A DNA stretch of 64,000 bases from Aphelenchoides besseyi. Lineage: Eukaryota > Nematoda > Chromadorea > Rhabditida > Aphelenchoididae. A program made the translations under genes and the position numbers. Shown here in pieces: positions 47,700-60,461 of this stretch (position 1 is its first letter; the number at the start of each line of letters is the position of its first letter). The notes below the pieces were generated by a model. It did not search any database and was not told the origin of the DNA. It saw nothing but the letters and a program-made list of their open reading frames with translations. The stretch is from positions 9,548,001-9,612,000 of the forward strand of contig JAMPIQ010000003.1 of assembly GCA_024699855.1 (NCBI GenBank), given 5' to 3'.

Positions 47700-49896
47700 A
47701 TGGCAGCAACCTTACTCTCGTCCTTAATCAGGAACGGGAAGCGAGAAGATCCTCAAAGTAGGCTTTCAGTTATCAGATCAATCTATCGGATGTTTAGAGT
47801 TCAGTTGTGTTCATTGCAACGCCGCGTTCACTAGGCTAGAAACCCTAAAAAACCATATGAGTTACTATTGCGTCAAGAAGATCAACGAAACCAACAAGGC
47901 TGGTAAGTGCGGTCAAAGGCGAAGAATTCCGATAGTCGTCGAAAACTCACTCTCCACTTCTTATCTTTGCTCGCCATCATTGAATAGTAGTGAGCTTGGC
48001 CAACACACTTATTTTTCTTTCATTGGCCAAAAGAAAACTTGTCGAGATTGCCGCAACCGATAAAACTAAATTGCCGTTGGAATGTGCGAGAAAATGCCAT
48101 TTCAAGTGAACCAACGGTTGATTTCGGTTTTTTGATAAGATCCTTAGACTTCAGACACTATTTTTTCACGCAGGCTTTACTTTTTTAGACAAAACCGCCG
48201 ATTTAACCGCAACTCGTCTTCCAGCTTTGAATTCTCCAATCGTAACTTCCACTTCAACAACGGACCTAACAAGTCTAATTGGGTACTACGCCGCGTTAAC
48301 ACAACCAAAACAACCACAGGAATCGGAGGTTCGGTCGGTACAAGGACCGAATCTACTTTCTCTTCCGTCGACTTCACTTCTAGAATCCAGAAACATGTGC
48401 GGAGTAACAAATACCATCATCCTACCAGTCGGTTACCATCAGTCTGTCGATCCAAATGTTATTCAAGTTAGTTCGTCAAGTCGGAGATAGCAACTTCGCT
48501 TTAGGTCATCGGAGCTCCACAAACTGTTATTCCGGTCGCAATCAGCAAAAATTTATCGATTTCTACTCGTCCACTTCTACTCGATGGTTCTTTGATCAAT
48601 CAATTGCAACTGCCCGGGCGTTTGACTTTAAATCCGCTACCAAATGAGTTCGGGTTACCGTTAGCATTCATTCAACCATTATCTATTCTGAATAACGGAG
48701 TAACAGCCGTGAGCTCGAATGGAAGCAAAACTACGGGAATGAACGCTAATCCACTAGTCACATCAGCAATGCAATTGAACGGTAGAACCAATCAAAATTC
48801 CACACCTTTTGCCACTACACATTCCCCGGTCGGCGAACAGCAGCCGTTGAGTGCAAGAGCTACCGCGACGATCATCGCTTCCACGGCGCTGAGTCCATCG
48901 ATAATTACTGGAAGTACAAAGAAACGGTAAGTTCACCGTTGAATTATGATACCACTTCAAACTTAGTCCTCGAAATACGTTAAGCTCGTCATCAGCAAAA
49001 CGAAGATGCGATTCAATTGACAGTCGACCGTTGGATCTGTCGATTAGAACCGAAGTCCGTGGATTAACACCAACCCATGTGGTAAGTGAGCAGTCGATTA
49101 GTCTGAAAACTCGTTTGAGACGGACAACGAAGAAGCCATAAACCAAACAAGCCGTACACATGTTTGTGATTGCGGGGTCTCATTTTATTTGGCATCAATT
49201 TTGGAGAGTCATCAGAGATACTATTGCAAGAACCGGGTAATCAGTGACATCGAACGTCAGGAACCACCGAAAAAAGTGAGTTTACACATTCAAACAGAAA
49301 CAACAACGTTCGTAGATTCCATCTCGTTGTTCACAATGCGACTATGTGCCTGCGACATCTGCACAATTGAATCAACACATAAGGCAAGTGACTTCTAGAA
49401 TTTCGATCATTGGATCGTATGAAGGTCTTAACTTTTTACTTTAAGGCACAAACATTCCGCCGTACAATCGTTGGTCTGTTTGATTTGCGGCTACAAAGGA
49501 TACTCGACAAGAGGAATCAAGAATCATCTACGTACATCGCACATCAACGAGATGCAAAAACGTCGCACCGAAAATCCATCAATTTTGCTATCCGATCGCT
49601 CGTTATTAGAGGACTACGTTTTCTGTGTTACTGCCGATACAAAACAGTACACATGTCTTACGTGTCGTTCCAAGTTTCCTACGACCACTCTTCTTCAAAA
49701 TCATCACTGTTCGAACGAACCGCAGCAAAAAACAGTGGAAATAACGGACAGCAACGCCATTCAATCACCAACTTCTGCAAATGGACGTTCAAGTGTTGAA
49801 AAGTGCAACGAAGGAACAACCACAAGCCCACAAAATTCAACTGATGTTCCCGTCGAAGTCGTAAAACTTGTGGAACCAAAGATTGAAGTCGACTGA
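47700..49896 (+). CDS. Friend-of-GATA (FOG/U-shaped/Zfpm) zinc-finger cofactor
   Basis: Nuclear cofactor that binds GATA factors and recruits CtBP. Starts MAATLLSSLIRNGK (47700). Finger 1 after the first intron: FSCVHCNAAFTRLETLKNHM then YYC, a C2HC finger with the HxxxYYC end typical of FOG GATA-binding fingers. A long Ser/Thr/Pro-rich middle follows, ending SIDSRPLDLSIRTEV (about 49016-49060), whose PLDLS is a CtBP-binding motif, as FOG proteins carry. Then a second YYC finger (FYLASILESHQRYYC, about 49170-49230), a C2H2 finger CSQCDYVPATSAQLNQHI split by an intron near 49384, CLICGYKGYSTRGIKNHLRT (very similar to the FOG CGYKG finger) and CLTCRSKFPTTTLLQNHHC. The second finger reads C-x-C instead of C-x2-C. 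TGA at 49896. Intron 2 (about 47881-48187) is unusually long, or hides another small exon. Confidence 0.82.
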
Positions 49897-50022
49897 TTTC
49901 CAATGTTCTAATCGGTTTCATAATCTTTTGTTGCATCTTCCGTACTTGATCTCTTGTAAACTTCAGCTTTATAGCTTACTATCAGAAATAAAAAGCAAGT
50001 TTATTGGTTAGACATTCAAACT

Positions 50023-52123
50023 CTACTGTTCACTAATCTCTTCTTCTTCAATTAACGCCATCGTGGCGGTCTGAATAATTGATCCACTTCCCAACGGTCT
50101 TTCAACGGAAACCGGTCGGATGATTGGACCGTGTTGACCACTAGTTGTCGTAGTCATCGCTGGACGAGCCCACGACTGTAACTTGGCTAAAGAAATAAAT
50201 CAACTTTACAACTATTTTTAAGACTTACCAGAACCGAAGATCAAAAATACGACCCCTGTAATTATTAGGATCCCAGCCAACACTCTAAAAACGTTGATCC
50301 ATTCGTCCAATGTTGACTAAACAAAGTTCCTAAATTTTATGTTCAAAACTCACTTCTTCGGTTATGAATCCAACAGCAATTGGAGCCAAAATACTCGCCA
50401 CTTGAGCGAATCCTTGAGCATACGCACTGATTGCCGCTGTGAACATTGGTGCAATACAAACAATCGATGTGTTGTAGCCCGGAACATATCTACAAAAATC
50501 TCCGTTTCATCAAAAATCTACCATTACAAGGTAGCAATAGTTTTTGTCATTTATAGCTATACTCACCCAGCAGTTAATGATAAGCTTGCACAGAGTAAAA
50601 CAAGCATCGTGATGGGCTGATCGACATATCCGATGAGCACAAGGCAAACGGCACAGCCAAACGATGCTAAAACATAAATTCATGCTCTCAACTCACAGGC
50701 CTACAAATTGTGTTCGAAATCTTCGTTACAACATCCACGTCCACTTCTTTCGATTTTGCGTAATCGGCAACAAAGCCGAAAATCAACTTGGAAATAAAAT
50801 GAATAGCAAAAGGCATTGCGGACCACAGCGCGTTCTAAACCATCAGATTGTTCTTAGTAGTTGATTGGTCTTTGAACGAACTTGTTGTAAACTCAACCCC
50901 AAAGCAGATCGATTGAATTCGGGCAGATACGAAGTCATGGCAACAGTAACAAATGATTGACAAAACGAAGACAAACAAATAGCCAAAATAACCGGCGAGA
51001 AAAGAAGCTGAAAACGTGTGATTAGATTCGTATAAGAACATTACTTACTTTTGAGTAAGGAGTGTATTGTTGTTGACCGTTGGTTATTAATGTCTGTGAA
51101 GCTCCGACTTGTGATCGAATTGTCGACAATTCAATTGCCGTAATCTGCGGTGATTGACGTGGTCGATCCGAAGCGAAAGGTAACCAAAGAGTCAAGAAAA
51201 TAAGGCCCAACAAACCTGCAGCCAATGAATACCAATACACGGTATATATCTCTTACCGTAAGCTAAAAACGCTAAAGGCCATCCAGACATGAAATCAATT
51301 TTACACAACTCAGCGGTGCAATACATCGAAATGGCCAAACCTATTTGGTTTCCGGTTGTAAAAACTAAAACGTTTTACCATCTTCTATTCCTCTTGCAAT
51401 AACTTACTTGCCATTGCAGTCGACTTCTCACTTTCACGAAACCATTTGGAAATTAGTAGTGAGCAGCATGGTATGTAAAAACCTATAAAACGTCTTATGA
51501 ATTTCCAGTTTCCAGTTACCTTGAGCCAATCCGGTAATAAAGCGTAAAAGCGACGTGATAATGTAAACCGGAGTCAAATAGATAACAAATGGAAGTGCCC
51601 AGGTACTCAGAATGCAGATAGCGATTCCCCACGAAATGATCAGCTTCGGACCGAACTTCATTACGAAATAGTGTGCTGCAAAGACGGAGAGAAAGGTACC
51701 GGCGTAGAAGAACATGAAGATCGCACTGATTTCGCGCATATTCCACGCAACTTGAAACTGAAAGATCACATTAAAGCATCGTATACCTCGACAACTAACA
51801 TAGTTTGGTGTGACGGTGTAACTTCCCGTTTCATTTTCCATCGATTCAACGTGGTAGTTGGGAGATTTGACCATACAAACCAACGCCATGCCAAGAACAC
51901 CGCGCAGCAACGCGTGAACCGCCATTCCGAGAGCCAACATCACGGCCATTCGTAAACGTATCGAATGAAATGACCAAAATGCTTAAATAAAACACGATAG
52001 ACGCGGTAATTAAATGGCTAACTGAATAGCTTTTATGGGACAGTTCTTTCCATTTGCCCCTTCGTCTTTAACATCCGAATGACACTTACGTTGATTCTCG
52101 GCTTTTTGCTGTTGAATCGCCAT
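50023..52123 (-). CDS. SLC17-family anion transporter (sialin/VGLUT-like MFS)
   Basis: Twelve-helix major facilitator carrier for organic anions or phosphate. Exon 1 MAIQQQKAENQ (52123) splices to FWSFHSIRLRMAVMLALGMAVH (helix 1), then LRGVLGMALVCMV and an N-glycosylation-site loop (NETGS). WNMREISAIFMFFYAGTFLS and FGPKLIISWGIAICILSTWALP follow the family pattern (GTF, fGgk). Further exons give IGLAISMYCTAELC, WPLAFLAYGLLGLIFLTLWL, a cytosolic loop with GQQQYTPYSK, then FVTVAMTSYLPEFNRSALGL, YVPGYNTSIVCIAPMFTAAI and EEWINVF-type DEWINVF before the last helix. The tail ends IEEEEISEQ at 50023. The order and motifs fit SLC17; substrate unknown. Its 3' end converges with the FOG gene 126 bp away. 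Confidence 0.88.
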
Positions 52124-52968
52124 TTTTCCTCCACAAGTCCACAAACCCTAAAGTTTTCGAATTACTCACTTGTTTTCGACTTAAAACGCGTGATTACAAA
52201 GATCGAAGTTTGCTATTCCAATTGCTATACCATCGGGGTTTGGAGGTTGCGTTTAATTCCCGATTGATAACCAGAATGTTGAAGCAAAGATAAGTGAGGA
52301 CTTAAATGTGCCGTCGGTTGGCGATAAAATAGCAATCAGAGAAAGTGCTAAATCAACGGTTTCCATCAACGAAATCAATCAAAAAAGAGTCGATTAATCA
52401 AATTCTTGGCGTTCAAGTCGCACAAAAACATTGACACTAGGGCTTCCTTCCGAAACAAGAACTTTGCTTCCTGTAACCGAGTTCACTGCATGTTCATTAA
52501 CTCTGGACAAAACATTTCGAGAAGCAGATGGGAATTTGGCGGTCGTTTTTGTTCGCTCCGTCGACTCATCTCGTCGCTGTCTTTTGACTTGAAAAAGAAA
52601 AGAAGATGATATGAAATTGCGGTTAATTATGTTCGATTATGCAACGGAAGGGCCAAGCCATCGTTTCAAAGACCAACAAGTTCGTTGCGGAAGTCTAATT
52701 AGTTTGACTCACGTGGTCGTCACTCAATCAGCTGCTTCCTTCGTGGGAACCAACTGCGAACATTCAAACTATAAGATCATCTTATCAATTCGTTTCAACC
52801 GTCTGCGTCGAACAGTATGGAACGCATACGTTTATTTCGAGTTCCAGTGTTGCAAAGACAAATATTTTGGGAAAAACTGAGATCTCAAATGTTGAAAAGA
52901 ATGTTTAGGAAATTTGGTGAATGAGAGAAAATAAATAGATGAAGTCGTTGTGTACATATCTTCAGAGC
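52124..52968. other. Intergenic region
   Basis: About 0.85 kb upstream of the SLC17 gene and downstream of the F-box gene. An 89-codon plus-strand frame (52611) has no recognisable motif. No gene supported. Confidence 0.45.
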
Positions 52969-54352
52969 CTACGAAGCACAACGTAAACGACGCAACGAAC
53001 GTGCGAAGCGTGGTCGACGGCCGGTGAGTCGACGTGGTAGATCGCAAATTCGATCAGCGATTTCTGTTCGATCGATTTCGTCCAATATCATTTCGTCGAT
53101 AGTTACCGAGTAAAGTCTCGATTTCAACTGAACTTCGCAGATGGTAGTCTCAACTCCATTTGAAGCCTGAAAGTTGTGGATGAGCTCGCAAACTCGTCAA
53201 TGAACTTACCGTTGGCTTTGCGATGTGCCAAATGATCTTCGACAAACTCGTTCGCACGTCGGCGCGCAGCTCTTCGGCATCGAAAATTGCGGCAAAATCA
53301 GCGTTCGGGACTCGTACGTGAATCTCTTCGAAGAAGTTTTCGGTCGGAAAAGCATGACAACAGAAGTTGAAAGCTAATTGTTGCAGTTCCACGTCCGCAA
53401 AGTGGAATCCGAGTCGCAGAACACGTGGACGACGACGACAAAGTGCTGTGTAACTGTTGAAGATGGGATGTAAAAGCATTCGAATGTTCTGATCGCAGTC
53501 GCAATTGAATTCGACATGAAGTTCTTCGCCGGTTCGGTTACGTCCAATCGACACGTAACCGTTCTTGTTCATTTGAATATGCAACTGTTGTAAGTGATGA
53601 CTGTGACGAGAAATCAATTCGCAAACACTCTAAAAATACCTTCGATTAGTCCGTATTACAAAAAAAAGGAATAAAAGAAAAGATGAAAAGCCTCGTACTT
53701 TGTGTGCCTTCAGAGTTGGATAAGCTCGATTGTCCGGCTTCTGAGCGTCTCTGTAAACAATACGAATAGGCTTGAACAAACGGGCGGTTTTGTCTAATAG
53801 GTTTGTCATTTAGAAAAAGTTGCAAAATTCAAAACAAAAAACAACATACCGTTCACGTTGTGTCGTGTACATGACCGACGGATTCAAATAGTTCAATTGC
53901 AATGAAGTGATACGTGGAACTAAAAGTCAGTAGATTGGACATCTTCTACAGTTACTGTGGTTACCATTTTGTTTTAAAACGCGAATCGTTTGCATCATGA
54001 AGGTTTCGTTGCGCGAACATTTCGATGACAAATCAAATTCGGACAAATGGCGAGCTCGTCGAGTCAAAACATCAACTGCGGCTCGATTCGCTGGAGCCGA
54101 ACAAACACGACCGGAGTCGAGATACAAACGTGCGTTCGTTGAGTCATCAATACTCAAACGTCGCGGTCTTCCCCAATAGGTGCACCGAACTTGTTCGTAG
54201 ACACGTGAGTTGGTCAACTGGAAAAGTCGATTGGTAAACAATCGTTCCATTGGCTCACAACTCACTTGTAAGTTGAAAACGTCGCGTACATCGTCGAAGT
54301 TCTCGCAAATCTTCTCAAAAACCGTTGACGGAAGTTCGTCCAGTGAAGTCAT
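52969..54352 (-). CDS. F-box protein (substrate receptor of an SCF ubiquitin ligase)
   Basis: Starts MTSLDELPSTVFEKICENFD (54352), an N-terminal F-box (LPxxVxxKIxxxxxxxDVFNLQVSC). After the first exon (to about 53960) come exons with PRITSLQLNYLNPSV and LFKPIRIVYRDAQKP, then a large exon with SRHSHHLQQLHIQMNKNGYV, RPRVLRLGFHFADVELQQLA and NFFEEIHVRVPNADFAAIF, reminiscent of degenerate LRR/FTH-like regions. The last exon ends in a basic RRLTGRRPRFARSLRRLRC tail, stop at 52969. Function beyond F-box is unknown; nematodes have many such genes. Confidence 0.72.
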
Positions 54353-55805
54353 TTTGATACGAGTGGAAAACAGAAGTCTGAATATTGTCGGTTAGTTCAA
54401 AACGGCGAACAACATCTGCACGAGAAGAACAAATTGAGAAGGTTGCTCGATAGCCTGCCGTTAACCCAACAGGCACTTTCAACGACACTCCCAAAAGCAT
54501 ATGGGCGTGTGTTGACATGAAAAGAACAAGAGGAAGTGATCAAAAGGGAAAATGAGTGAATTGAATCGAGCGTCGAACATCGTCGATTTTTCGTTGAAAT
54601 TTGCTCGCTCGTCGACGGACACAATCAGTTGAGTACGAATGAGTTTGTTTATCAGTACACTCAACGTCTTCAACGACAATTTCGCAAAAGGTTTTTGATT
54701 TCAAATTTCACGAAAACAGCTCAATCGATCATCATCTTTGAGCTTAGTCCTCTTTTTCAACGAATTCAATCGACGAAAACACGAAGCTTTAGAATTCGAA
54801 AACACGTGCTAACAAACAGTGATAAGAACGATCGTAAATCTTCAAGTCGGTTTTTGATCGGAAAAGAACATGAATCCAAAAACCTCGACGACCACGCGAC
54901 TCTCGACCAAAAAACAAAAGTGAAAATCCGCGCCGTCGTACAGCTGAATGAAACGAAGGTGATCTCCGATTAACTGCGCACAAAGAAGAAAGTGAACGCG
55001 GTGGTCAAGAGCAAAAAAGAGCACGACGTCCGGATGGTTTGCAGTGCAGCCGAAATCGCTCCAATGTTTTTAAGGTCCGATTGCCCTTCCGCATTTGATT
55101 GCGCCAAACGCCGACGATTTGAGTTCGTCAAGCACCGAGTTTCTCGTGTTTGTCAAGGAAAAAAAGCATCAAAACTACGCGCTGCGAAACGCGCTTTGGC
55201 TTTCCCACACCAAACGCAAGGCGCTTTTGTAGTCGACGCTCATTCAATAAAACTTCTCAATGATCGCGCTCAGCTCCCCCTCTGATCCTTCGACTTTGGT
55301 TCCTAAACGATTGCCAAAGAAGACAAACGCTCGTGAAGAAGATGACGATCAGAAACCAGTGATCGTCGGTTCATGACTTTTGAGCCGCGATTTCTTTGAA
55401 AACAACCGCTTTCGCAAAAGGTTTCAAATTATCAAGCGCAAAGTCTCTGACCTATCAGTGACTTCTTGAAGGGCAGAAGGTCGCTTCAATTCCTGTTCTT
55501 TGGTTATTAAGCGGACAACACATTTGTTATTTTAATTTCAAAATGTTTATGTACACGGTGCGAACAGAAAAAGTCGAGAGTATTTACAACGCGTTCGATG
55601 GCCACAAATCACGACCAGAAAAGCACGAGAATCGTGCGTGAATTAGAAAACAAACCGAAACAAACACCAAAGGGATAAGGGGAGCTGTGACTAATAAGTT
55701 TGTTTACTTGAAACATCATATTTAACGATCTTCTGATGCTCAATAAGTGGAGAAGGGAGTTTTACTCGAAACGGAGAATAGAATTTCTACACCAAACTCG
55801 AATTT
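54353..55805. other. Intergenic region
   Basis: About 1.45 kb upstream of the F-box gene and downstream of clpX. Several plus-strand frames (54629, 54992) without motifs. No gene supported. Confidence 0.45.
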
Positions 55806-57811
55806 TCACGAACATCCCGCCGCAGCTAATTGACGTTTCTGCTGCTCTTCACGTCGACGATACACATAGTTGCCGGATTGGCGAACGCAGTCACGACTGA
55901 TATGGACATGCTCAATATCGGTGCCCGGTACTTCGAACTTCGCCAACAACAACACCTTCTCAATGATCGAACGCAACGCACGTGCACCGGTCTTTCGCTC
56001 TAATGCCAACTGCGCAATCTCTTCCAACGCATCTTGAGCAAAGTCCAACTCAACCTAAACGAACAATAGAAACAATGAGCAGAAAACAGGGATCTTACAT
56101 CGTCCATTGCGAAATGTAGTTTCATTTGTGCAAGAAGCGAGTTCTTGGGCTCAGTTAGCACACGAACCAAGAGCTCTTTGTTGAAGGAATGAAACGGAAC
56201 AAGGACCGGAAAACGCCCGACCAATTCGGGAACAATTCCGAATTTGATTAAATCGCCTTGATCGGCTTGAGTGAAGAGTTTGTCACGTTTCTCGTTCACT
56301 AGCTGCTGATTTGTCACATCGTCGTTAGTTATCGAATGAAACGCTGACGCACTGCCAAATCCAACGGCTCGTTTGTCCAAACGTTTTCCAACGATCTTCT
56401 CCAAACCACTGAACGCACCGGACGAGACGAACAAAATGTCCGTAGTGTCCATTGGAACGGTGTCCTGTTGACCGGGACCCTTTCGTCCGGACTTGACGTT
56501 AACAGTCGTTCCTTCGACCAATTTCAACAACGCGTGTTGAACACCTTCACCACTCACGTCTCGATAAGCGTGATTTCCTGAGTCTCCTAAACGATTCCCA
56601 TTAAATTTGATTCATCGTCAAGAAACACCAAACCAGTAGCTGCGATCTTGTCGATTTCGTCCAGAAACACGATTCCTTGTTGTGCCCGTTCGACCATTCC
56701 TTGAGCATTTTGAAGCAGCTTCTGCAGAACCGACTCCACATCCTCGCCAACATATCCGGCTTGAGTCATTGAAGTACAATCGCAAAGTGCAATTGGAACG
56801 TCGAGAATACGTGCCAGCACTTGTGTAACAAACGTCTTTCCAACACCCGACGGTCCCAGAAGCATGATGTTCGATTTCTCCAAGCGAATTTGCTCGTCGT
56901 CTTCTTGCAAATGTCGGAATGTAAAGTTGTTGGCGGGTACCGGTTGAGTTGGTGCCGTGACGGGTGGTCGTGCCGATTGGAAGGACCATTGAGTTATGGT
57001 TTGTGCATCGGAAACTGAACGACGTTTTAAGTTCCAGAATACTCGTCCTACCTCCAAAATTTCCACCTCCCGACTGCAACATCGTTCCATTGGAAACCGG
57101 ATTTTGTTGATGCGAAGTGTGCATCTGCGAGGCCGCTTGTTGTTGGTGTTTCAGTTCGGCGTTGTTGGCCAATCGCTTGTAGTGCTAAAGACGAATAAGA
57201 ACAAAGAGGTCAGAAGACACAAACCTGATAAATTCCAACGGCGAGAGTTCGTTTCGCCTCCCCTTGACCAACAACAAACTTGTCCAAATACTGAGCAATC
57301 TAAAGAACCAACCGATCAGATAGACAACTCGAGAACTCACTTCACTAGGATAAGGTGGTCGCCGCATATACGAATCGTTGGCTTTATTCCCGTCGTATTT
57401 TTGCGAAGAGGATCCGGAGCCGGTGGACGAGAACAGAACTTGGCAGTCCTTGCAATAGAGAAGATTGTTTGTAGCTGAAACAACAATCTCAAAGAAGCCT
57501 CCGAAGCCAACAAACTTACCATTGACAGTTGGCGGCGACTTTAGCGGTTTGCCACATTGCTTACAATCGCCACTAGCCGCTTCGATGGGCGCGGCGGCCA
57601 ACGACGTCGGAACGGGCGGTCGATTCAACAACGATTTCGGTGGTGATCCGAATTTGCGTTGCGCCTGCGAATTGAGCAGCACCTCCGCGACGATCACTTC
57701 GTCAGCCTTCACGTTCGGCGCCGGATCGTTCTGCGAAGAGGAGCCGGTGAAACGCGAACTGGCGCGCCATTGTGGACGACAGTGACGAATAAACGAGACG
57801 TGTGGTCGCAT
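55806..57811 (-). CDS. CLPX: Mitochondrial ClpX, AAA+ unfoldase
   Basis: ATPase that feeds substrates to ClpP in the matrix. Starts [21 protein letters not shown], an Arg-rich presequence. A zinc-binding domain has CKQCGKPL and, after an intron, [10 protein letters not shown] (two CxxC pairs). [20 protein letters not shown] opens the AAA+ module; then [10 protein letters not shown], an inserted Gln/Ser-rich loop, Walker [15 protein letters not shown] (about 56841), [20 protein letters not shown], Walker [13 protein letters not shown] (about 56664), [21 protein letters not shown] at the ClpP-contacting (IGF) loop position, [11 protein letters not shown] and sensor 2 [14 protein letters not shown]. 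Ends at 55806. An intron interrupts right after KIAAT. Length and order are normal for the family. Confidence 0.94.
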
Positions 57812-59574
57812 TTCGTATCCGACAAGAACGTGGAATACGAACGAAGAGCGTTGATGAGGCCTAAAAATTCAACGGTTTGGCAAAAAATAATCACGCTCAA
57901 CGTGTCCGCAAAACCACAACCGCACGGAGGTCGAAGATCGCGATCTCGGTAATTGGAAATCGCAAAAAAGACGTGAAAATCACATGGCCGACCGCTCGTT
58001 CGCAGCCCCAAACAAAAACAACCGAAGAAAAAGACGGGCAGCAGAAACGCGGCCCGCGATAGGCGACGTCGTGGCGGCATTTGGCGTCGTGTGTGCGAAC
58101 AAAAAATCGCGACAATCGTTCGGAAGTTTCGTTGAAAAACCTGCGTTTTACATCACGCCAAAATTATTGACTAAAACCTTTTTTTCCGATTTCAATTCGG
58201 GGCTTCACAGCCGAAAACACGCGGATTTTGGCGGTTGGGAACTTTGAGTGATCGAGCTCACAAATTCGCACCGAATTTCAGTGATCAGCCGATGATTCTG
58301 CGGCAGAGATGACACGTGGATCGCACACAACAAGTGGAACTGTTGAGCCCAGAAACTGCTTTGCCAGTACAAATGAACCCCTTGACCTCTATAGCGTTAC
58401 TATCATTGATAATCGTGAAGAGTCGGGGAACCCCCTTTCACGAACTGACACTTCGAAAGCGGCGACTTGAAGAAAAACACCCGAATTCATGAACCAATTA
58501 GGTTATCTCAACACTCAACTTTACGAACCTCAAATCATCAATGGAGAAAACTACGATGTGAAATGTTTGAGTGAAGAGTTTGAACCCAACGAGTACGAAG
58601 TTTGCAGTCGTAACGGCGCGTGACTTTTCCATCCAAACAACGACTTAATCATAAAACAGCCAAACGACAGTTCATCATCGTTTTCGGGGGGTGCGGTTGT
58701 CGTTGAAACGGACGGGTTTGCGCAATGAAGATCAAAGGACGGCATCAGTGGATTCCGAACGCGTTCCGTCGCCATCGTACACAACCATTGTCACTTTGAA
58801 ATCACAACCAATGGACCTAACATCTTAAACAATAAGCGTTGTTGTGTCAACAAAGAGAACCATTCAGCAAAAATGATAAGTTTTTTCGTTCACTCGAATG
58901 GCAAACAAAATTCCGCAAATTCTCCAATTAAACACTCGTTCAAAACGCTCTCTAAATCGTGATTAGTATTCAGACTTATGGACAATTGGACCCTCCACTA
59001 AAAACACGTTTGTACTTTAAGTTGTTTTGCAGTTCAAACGAATAACTTCAAAGATCACTTGTTTTTACTGAAGATCGTGAAGTTGCGAAACGATCGTCTC
59101 GTCGACTGACCCATCGAACTCGACAATCAAAAGGTGGAATTTTGGAGCGCAAAGCCAAAAACTTTTCGTGTTTACGGAAACACGTATTTTTTACATTTTC
59201 TACCACAGTTCACGTTCTTTTTGAAAGCAAACGGCAACTGCACTTCAGCTGCCATTCATATGCACATATCAATTGGTGAATAACCAAATTGCATAGCAAA
59301 GAAGACAGCGAGTTGGAATCGATTTTGCGTGTGTGACCTTTTGAAGCAATAGGTAGACTCAAGTGATAACGTTGGTTGACGCAAAAGATTAAATAGTCAA
59401 ATGAACCATGTTTCTATGGTCACACTTGCCGACCTTCACGCTCCTGTAGACACAAAAGACGACCAAACCATAACCCAATCGCTTTTGAAGTCGTCAGCTA
59501 CAAACAACGTTAATTGAAACATTACGAACTGAAGATTCGTTGCAATCCACACGTCGACCCGGACAATAAAATGA
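57812..59574. other. Divergent intergenic region
   Basis: About 1.76 kb between the ClpX gene (-) and the unknown gene at 59575 (+). It should contain both promoters. Small frames occur (57877-58062 basic; 58551-58784) but nothing with a motif. Confidence 0.45.
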
Positions 59575-60461
59575 ATGCTGCAGTTAATTTTGGACGAACA
59601 GCAAAAACGATTACTCTTGAAAGAAACAGGTGACTTAAAATTGATTGGAAACGCGGATTTCACGTTGTTTGACCATTCCGTTGAGTCGATTCACGTGTAT
59701 ACGAATCCAAAGTACACTGAAATTGAGCTAAATCGGTTGCTTTCGAGCGAAAGCAAAATCGAACCCGAAGGTCGAAAGGTAAACAACTCGGCGGGGAATC
59801 CCTTCATTCGATTGACGTTTATCACTTGACTGATGAAAAGCGAGCAACGACGCCAATTGTGATCTTTAATTTCGAACGTTGGACAACAAAACTAGTGGAC
59901 AAAAATCAAACAAAAGCAGGTAACACACGGGCTATCGGCCGTACAAAAACGTTTCTGCCACGGAACACTTTGTCCACTTCGCAGCTGTCTATGGAACCAA
60001 AGAATCGCAACATTACGAAAAGTCGGGCCGTTCAACTAAAAGTACTCAAAAAAAAGCGATCTCTCCTCACATCCAATTCGATCAACCTACTCATCCACGA
60101 AGTGCACTCTGTTTCTTCGGCCAAAACGGCAGACACATTGCAAACGATCGTCGAGACAGAGTTGTCGTCTAACCAGAGATCTCCGCCTATACGATTAGTG
60201 GGTCAGTTGAAGCAACGTGTAATGCACGTGGTTGCGTGTAAACCCAAATTTCTGCTCCAAAACACTCGAACGAACGTGCCCATTAAACTGATTGCAACTT
60301 CAAAGTTCGTGAACAAAGTACGAGAGTTTGAAAAAACAACTGCAGTTCAAGAATTGAACGAAATTCAAACATGCAATCGGAAGACAAGATCCAATTGCGC
60401 AATCGACTGCAGGTGTACGGTAATCAATAAAAATTATGCATTTTCATTTCTGGAGATTTGA
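59575..60461 (+). CDS. Unrecognised basic protein, upstream of the GalNAc-transferase gene
   Basis: Two open segments, MLQLILDEQQKRLLLKETGD (59575) up to PEGRK and RATTPIVIFNFERWTTKLVD onward, join well across a candidate intron (about 59779-59840, GTAAAC...AAAAG). The long second segment is Lys/Arg/Thr-rich (KVLKKKRSLLTSNS; RLVGQLKQRVMHVVACKPK) and runs to TGA at 60461. I see no family motif I trust. Its last codons overlap an AATAAA-like signal (60426) and the start of the next gene, so the true 3' end may be earlier, through an unseen splice. Confidence 0.45.

Noticed and set aside
59575..60461. Possible ELL homologue next to the GalNAc-T gene
   Set aside because: RLVGQLKQRVMHVVACKPK faintly recalls the ELL RxxRDRxxHLLALxPY motif, but the rest does not align; left as unknown.
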